The notes beneath the pieces are model-generated. The model did not search any database. It was not told where the DNA came from and saw only the letters and a program-made list of their open reading frames with translations. A program made the translations under genes and the position numbers. Of a DNA stretch of 12,824 bases, positions 8,632 to 12,824 are shown piece by piece; position 1 is the first letter of the stretch; the number at the start of each line of letters is the position of its first letter. The stretch spans positions 1 to 12,824 of the forward strand of contig JADIIX010000337.1 in assembly GCA_027604505.1 (NCBI GenBank), read 5' to 3'. The stretch is from Gonapodya sp. JEL0774. Lineage: Eukaryota > Monoblepharomycota > Monoblepharidomycetes > Monoblepharidales > Gonapodyaceae.

Positions 8632-9433
8632 TCACGCCCCTGTGTGTGTTCTGGTGTTCAGATGGTTCGACCATAGCTCCGCACTCAGAAACTTTCGCGT
8701 GAAGGTACGCGCGCAAATAGCAGCCTTAACTTTTTGGCGTGCAGCTTCTGCAATTACAGTCGTAGGGGTCCGTATGCTTCGATGACAGGTTTCTTCGCAC
8801 TTTGCCTCCCGCATGCCGCCTCCTCCACCAGTCGAGGTTCTCGCACCATGTCATTCCAAAGCATCACTCCAAATTGCGTACCTTGTATATATCCATAGTG
8901 TTGGCTCTGGTCGGACTCCCCACCGTAACCCGCCGAGCACTTGCTCCAGGCTTTGAAAAACCCCAGGTTGGGTTCGAGCTAGTAGGACTTGAAGGAGCAA
9001 AATCTGAGTGGGAGTGAATTGAGATGGGTGACGCACTTGGAGGAGAGCCGTACAGTGGGCTTGCGGATGACAGGGAGTTGCTGTTCCAGGAAGGAGTGAG
9101 TTGAGTGGAATGAGATGGAAGTTCTCGCTACCGAAGAGAGCTTCCTGCCAATTAACAAGGTCCAGTTACTCACCCTCTGGTGAGTTGCGGCTGCCCCCAT
9201 GTCCCGCTTCCGCTCCGGCTTGCCCCACTCCCACTCTTTCCCTGCATTCCCGTTGGAATCGCGACCGGAACCGCAGAAGGAGCCCCTACAGCTACACCCA
9301 TCACAGCTGCATCTGTTTTTGGAACGTTTACGGCACCGGTTACGGTTCCGCGGAAAGGTTCGAGTTTCGGGACCGACGAGAGGGAAGACTCGGCAGGAGG
9401 AGGGAGCGCGAGCGAGGGTAAAGAGTCGGACAT
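8632..9433 (-). CDS. Ser/Pro-rich protein with a degenerate C2H2-like finger (candidate transcription factor)
   Basis: Exon 1 is 9433-9174 (MSDSLPSLALPPPAESS onward, 86 residues plus two bases), ending at a GTGAGT donor. The intron 9173-9081 (93 nt) has a CTCAAC branch-like site and an ACAG acceptor. Exon 2 is 9080-8882, phase-matched, 66 codons, Ser/Pro-rich (SPLYGSPPSASP, SPTSSNPTWGFSKPG) with a basic ARRVTVGSPTR, ending at a GTACGC donor. A third exon in phase 0 can start after AG at about 8806 or 8800 and runs to a TGA at 8632-8634. It contains CEETCHRS and then CARTFTRKF, SNHLNT and THTGA, the wording of a C2H2 finger and its linker. The second finger lacks its first cysteine and has four extra residues between Cys and His, so it may not fold. 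Exons 1 and 2 are well supported; exon 3 is tentative. Disordered Ser/Pro segments before C-terminal fingers are common in fungal transcription factors, hence the suggested role. Confidence 0.5.
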
Positions 9434-9456
9434 GATGCAAAGTGTGGTGTGAGCGA

Positions 9457-9580
9457 TGACGTAAAGACGAAGGTGTGGGTTGTGTGGGATGTTAAGGGTG
9501 GGTTGGTGTCTCCCACCCACTGGTCACGAGTGCTCTGACAAAACCGGTTGTGGTGGCACGTGATATGATCGAAGTGACGT
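9457..9580. promoter_or_regulatory. Candidate bZIP/bHLH sites in the divergent intergenic region
   Basis: TGACGTAA lies at 9457-9464, 24 bp before the ATG of the minus-strand Ser/Pro-rich gene. CACGTG lies at 9557-9562 and TGACGT at 9575-9580. These match known bZIP (CRE-like) and bHLH (E-box) core sites. Short motifs like these arise by chance, so this rests only on clustering in a promoter-sized interval. Confidence 0.2.
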
Positions 9581-9739
9581 ACTTTCCTTGCAGTAGAACG
9601 GTGGAATGGACTTGAACTATTTTGCGCCTGGGAAATTGATATTCGTATCCAATTGTCGTGGGTGTTAGTGTGTAGTCATGCTCCACGTAACATTTCGTCA
9701 TGGCATGCATATTGTTGATCAATCATCTCCAATGATGGG

Positions 9740-9999
9740 AATCATCTCGCGTGAATACCTACGATGCGCCGACTCAAGACCCACTAAACCTGCTCAAATT
9801 TTCTCCTCGCCAGTAACCAAAATGCTCGCGAGCTATATGACAAACCCTATGTCAAGCCAGTCGACACATATAGCAATGCTCGTACTTTGCTCGCTGTTCT
9901 TGAAACCAGAGTGCATGAGCTCAGTGAGGAATGGTTCAGTGCCAGACATCGACCACAGTCACATCCTTTCACCACCAACACTGACAACCACCAAGCGCA
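9740..9999 (+). other. Unexplained coding-like segment upstream of the DUF1757-like gene
   Basis: A CACTAAAC branch-like sequence (about 9780-9788), a T/C-rich tract and CAG at about 9809-9811 look like a genuine intron end. The sequence after it, read one base in, gives NQNARELYDKPYVKP, then SNARTLLAVLETRVHELSEE, which has protein-like composition and stays open across the start of the next gene. In another frame just upstream, YDAPTQDPLNLLKFSPRQ also looks coding and ends at the same point. It may be a missed spliced gene, a 5' exon of the downstream gene or a relic. No family is recognised. Confidence 0.3.
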
Positions 10000-10665
10000 A
10001 TGCCCTCTAACGGTCCAGAACTCCTTCTTCGCGTCACAGACTCTTCCGTTGATGGAATGCCCAAAAACACCGGCGCTGTTGTCACTACGCATGTGGTTGC
10101 AAAGTCTGTCCAAGTGAGTCACATTGCTAGACTCACGTCCGAGCCCCAATAACGGCACCAGAGATCCGAATTGCGACATTTTCCGACGATGGCGGTTTGC
10201 ATCTTCCGTTTCTAATGGTTTTGATTGTGTCAGGCCGGTTCCCTCCTCGGTCTCGTCCTCTCCCCTCTTTTCCGACTTCGTTCCAAAACCCCACGACCTT
10301 TCCTCGTTTCACTTTCTCGTCCACCAGCTCTAGGTGCATTGTTCGGCATCCCCATTGGACTGGCGATGGTTGTCGGAAAATCGTACGACATGGACGCGGA
10401 CGGGGTTGACGATCGAGCTTACAGGATCGTCCACAATGCTGGTCAGGTAGACGTGGATAGGCACGCTGCATTCGGAGCTTTCGTTGGGGCACTCGTGGGG
10501 AATTTTGCCCTGCCTGGTGGGAATCCGTTGGTGAGGATGTGGCGAGGTGGCAGTTTGGGACTAGCTACGGGAGTCATCGTGTACGGTGTCACAAAGCTCG
10601 AGGCGACCAAAGATTTGAGGAGTGCAGTGATGGAGTCGGTGGAGAAAATGAAGTCCGGCTTATGA
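10000..10665 (+). CDS. Small Gly-rich membrane protein, probably DUF1757 family
   Basis: Two exons: 10000-10113 (38 codons, MPSNGPELLLRV onward) and 10234-10665, separated by a 120-nt intron with a GTGAGT donor and a TGTCAG acceptor, phase 0. The product is 181 aa. Hydrophobic Gly-rich segments lie at about 39-51 (AGSLLGLVLSPLF), 70-86 (ALGALFGIPIGLAMVVG), 116-128 (AAFGAFVGALVGN) and 143-158 (GGSLGLATGVIVYGV). The central polar part has a DADGVDD stretch, then RAYRIVHNAGQVDVDR at 99-114. The YRI..N..Q...DR signature between Gly-rich helices is what I associate with DUF1757, an uncharacterised eukaryotic family; that assignment is from memory. The layout (short polar N-terminus, helix pairs, charged C-terminus ending KMKSGL) suggests an organelle membrane protein. 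There is no cleavable signal. Confidence 0.8.
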
Positions 10666-11013
10666 AAGGGCTTAGGGGCAGTGAAATCATCCACTCGTCA
10701 GGCCATTCCACAGCCGGACAGGATACCAGTGCGCCTTTTCGAGACTTTTCATACTGTTTTTGTGCTTACTGCGCTGTGAATGTAGAGTCTGCCTATGATA
10801 TGTTTGTCAACCATGATCAAGTCGGTTCGACATTGTGGAGGTCTGTGATTGCTAGCTGCTTCGTGCGAAAAGCACTTGCAGTGTCGTAAATCACGATTTG
10901 GACCTACGTCAACTTTGGAATAATCTGTTCGATCAGGATGGTAAGAGTTTCGAAAAGTCCCGCAACCACTGCAGAATTGACTGCCCATCACCTCTACAAC
11001 GCTCTTTCTTCGG
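10666..11013. other. Intergenic between two plus-strand genes
   Basis: About 350 bp separate the DUF1757-like stop from the thioesterase start. They should hold the 3' end of the first gene and the promoter of the second. Open frames here are short and in frames unrelated to either gene. No canonical AATAAA, repeat or RNA gene was seen. Confidence 0.4.
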
Positions 11014-12180
11014 ATGAGACTTTTAAGCCTTGTGCGATATTCTACCCATCTTCACTCGTTCCGCAGTCGGTTGTTGGGAAGTTCCGCTTCTCTGCCTTCG
11101 TCAGCTCCCCGCCAATTATCGTGGAGTGAACCTTGCTTCCACATACACTGGAAACAAGCGCATGGGCGGAATCAGAGTACAGCTATCAGCGTGAAATCTT
11201 CTGATGTGACTGGACAGCATTCACACATCCCGTCATCGGTCGGGGAACAGGGAGGATCGGAGAGTGAAGCTTCGGGTTCCGAACGATCGTCGCTTCCGCC
11301 CATCCCGGACTACGACTCCCTTCACCGTCTTATCCCATCTTCACATCCATTTTGCTCCAATCCCACCACGCGAGCCTTCCTCGCCCGATCTGTGTCCCCA
11401 TCCGCCCGCCTCGCTTTCCACGTCGACAACAACCCCGACGACTCGGCTTCTCAAATGCGCATAAAGACGACGAATACATATATGTGGAGGACGTGCATTT
11501 CGGCGCCTGGTGATGGGACGGGAAGGATCGAGAGGTGGAGCGTGTTGTGGGAGCCGAGTTCGGGAGTGGTGACGGGAGTGGGGGAAGTGAGAGAGGGGTT
11601 TTCGGTGAGTTGCAAAACAAGCACGGATACAGTTCTCCATTGTACAATGATAGAGGACCGGTTGTATTAAAGTGGTGTCTCCCGCTCGTTCGCGATCTCT
11701 CCGTTGCCCTTGTCCTTTCGTTCTTTCAAACAATCAAAGGGTCACCACCACATCCTCCACGGCGGGGCACTATCGGCCTTTTTTGACGACGCTTTGGGTA
11801 CCGTCTGCATGCTCCACCTCCGTGCTCCCATCTTCACAGCAAATCTCTCTGTAGACTTTCTGCGGCCAGTTCCGTTGCCGGGGGTGTACGCATGGCAGGC
11901 GCGTGTGGTAAAGGAAGAAGGGAAGAAAGTGTGGTGTGAGGCCAGGGTGGTGGGGTTCAATGGAGAGGTTCATGCGGACGGTGAGCAGAAAACGGAAAGC
12001 GCAGGTGCGGCCAAGCAGGTACACCGGCGTCGTCCTGGACATCACAGCTACGCCCCGTGGACTTTTGGAGAAGCAGAGCATGGTGATGGATGTGTGGTGT
12101 ACGCGAGGGCGAGAGCGCTCATGATTCGACCTGACAGTGCGAGCGCCGAAGGGCGAAAGTTGAACCTGGTGGAAGAGTGA
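11014..12180 (+). CDS. Hotdog-fold acyl-CoA thioesterase (THEM4/THEM5-like), probably mitochondrial
   Basis: Two exons: 11014-11604 and 11740-12180, with a 135-nt phase-0 intron (GTGAGT donor, TCAAAG acceptor). The product is 343 aa. The N-terminus MRLLSLVRYSTHLHSFRSR is rich in Arg, Ser and Leu with no acidic residues, as in a mitochondrial presequence. A low-complexity Ser/Glu stretch follows at about 65-95. The thioesterase core begins late in exon 1 and continues as HILHGGALSAFFDDALG, then FTANLSVDFLRPVPLPGVYA. HGG falls at 204-206 and the acid D213 is nine residues after the histidine, the same spacing as the catalytic His-Gly-Gly/Asp pair in THEM4. The reaction would be hydrolysis of fatty acyl-CoA to free acid and CoA. 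The core ends with CVVYARARALMI, the usual last strand. An extra polar insert of about 30 residues (EQKTESAGAAKQ onward) precedes that strand. The gene is not linked to other lipid genes here. Confidence 0.85.
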
Positions 12181-12608
12181 CAATGCACGGTGTCGCTAAG
12201 CTAATGGTGAGATCCTATAGATCAAAGATACACGCAAGATTATGTTCAATTTTTTGTACCGCGACATACTGTTGAATACTTAGATGATAATATACGTATT
12301 TGTTCGACCGGCAGGAACGGTTTGGGAGCTCTGAAATGACCGGTGCTTGCCTTCCCATGACGGGGGTGAGCAAGTTGGGTGTTCCATTCAGATTTATCAC
12401 GACAAACTCTACGACAAACTCTGCCTTAGGGGGTCCCAGTCGTCTCTTGTTCGGGAGGTCTTTGAAGACAAGCACCTCCATGGTCTGACTCGTGCCCTTC
12501 ATCGTTGGCAGCCGGAGTTTTGTCGCGCTTAAATGTCGTTTAGGCGGCGCCCACCGTCAACCCTGAACACGTCCTTCTGCTGTGCAAGAAAAACATCGAG
12601 AAGCAACG
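12181..12608. other. Intergenic region with weak open frames on both strands
   Basis: The first 120 bp are AT-rich and probably hold the thioesterase 3' end. On the minus strand, a frame from ATG 12502 (or 12484) to 12215 gives up to 95 residues (MEVLVFKDLPNKRRLGPPK). On the plus strand, a frame ending at a TAA at about 12530-12532 reads IYHDKLYDKLCLRG, then LVREVFEDKHLHGLTRALHR, and is preceded by a TTCAG acceptor-like site at 12387-12391. Neither has a recognised domain, and at most one can be real. The last 75 bp should contain the promoter of the gene starting at 12609. Confidence 0.3.
12399..12422. repeat. 12-bp perfect tandem duplication
   Basis: ACGACAAACTCT occurs twice in a row (12399-12410 and 12411-12422). 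A multiple of three, it adds a repeated DKL(Y/C) on the plus strand or EFVV on the minus strand to the overlapping open frames without breaking either. Confidence 0.9.
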
Positions 12609-12824
12609 ATGGCGCCAATCTCAGCCACCGATATTGCATGTGAGTTTTTCCTCCTCACTCAGTTGTTGCCGGATCATGTCCGATCTTCTCAAAATTGGGC
12701 TTACGTGTGCTCCTCCATGTCTCCCAAACCCAGCCCGGTTGCCCACCCTCCTCTCTGGCGCCCGCCTCTCCATTCCCACATCTGGCTCTCACATTCCCTT
12801 CGCCGTTTCGTCCGTCACTTCATC
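12609..12824 (+). CDS. Unrecognised protein, N-terminal exons, runs off the right edge
   Basis: A good start context (CAACGATGGCG) opens exon 1 at 12609-12639 (MAPISATDIA plus one base), followed by a GTGAGT donor. The intron is 94 nt and ends CCCAAACCCAG at 12733. Exon 2 runs from 12734 to the window edge, phase-matched, and reads SRLPTLLSGARLSIPTSG, then HIPFAVSSVTS. Codons are mostly C-ending, like the neighbouring genes, so I regard it as real. I do not recognise the family from these 40 residues and propose no function. Confidence 0.6.
   Translation, partial: MAPISATDIACEFFLLTQLLPDHVRSSQNWAYVCSSMSPKPSPVAHPPLWRPPLHSHIWLSHSLRRFVRHFI

Noticed and set aside
1-12824. Transposon, phage, CRISPR or defence system
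   Set aside because: No transposase, integrase or reverse-transcriptase motif, terminal repeat or spacer array was seen on either strand.

Overview
The window looks like nuclear DNA from a fungus, probably a chytrid or another early-diverging lineage. Its genes are packed on both strands and broken by short GT-AG introns of about 59-135 nt, usually with GTGAGT-type donors and often with CTNAC-like branch sites. The gene content fits this: a CC2D1/Lgd-like ESCRT regulator (a family unknown to me from yeasts), a seven-helix receptor-like protein, F-box/ankyrin and BTB relics, and a THEM4/5-like thioesterase. The taxonomic call is inference. All intron coordinates were derived by hand from splice signals and phase matching.

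Layout. 1-887 (-): 5' part of a multi-exon seven-transmembrane (RGS-7TM/GPCR-like) protein that runs off the left edge. 1128-5409 (-): a nine-exon CC2D1 gene of about 1223 aa, with three acidic DPxLL motifs, two DM14 domains, a C2 domain and a helical C-terminus. 5563-6244 (+): a 5'-truncated, frameshifted BTB/POZ relic. 6518-7558 (+): an F-box/ankyrin pseudogene with at least four frame breaks and an internal stop. 7690-8630: mostly unexplained, with an ambiguous minus-strand coding-like stretch. 8632-9433 (-): a Ser/Pro-rich protein ending in a degraded C2H2-like finger. 9435-9999: a divergent intergenic region with an unexplained coding-like segment. 10000-10665 (+): a small Gly-rich membrane protein, probably DUF1757-like. 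11014-12180 (+): a probably mitochondrial hotdog acyl-CoA thioesterase. 12181-12608: intergenic, with weak open frames on both strands and a 12-bp tandem duplication. 12609-12824 (+): the first exon and start of the second exon of an unrecognised gene.

There is no sign of an operon, phage, CRISPR array or coordinated novel system. The genes appear functionally independent: membrane signalling, endosomal ESCRT-III regulation, a candidate transcription factor, a small membrane protein and fatty-acyl metabolism. The most distinctive points are the repeated acidic motif of the CC2D1 gene, which is cut by an intron at the same residue three times; the receptor gene, visible only after splicing small exons; and the adjacent decayed BTB and F-box/ankyrin genes.
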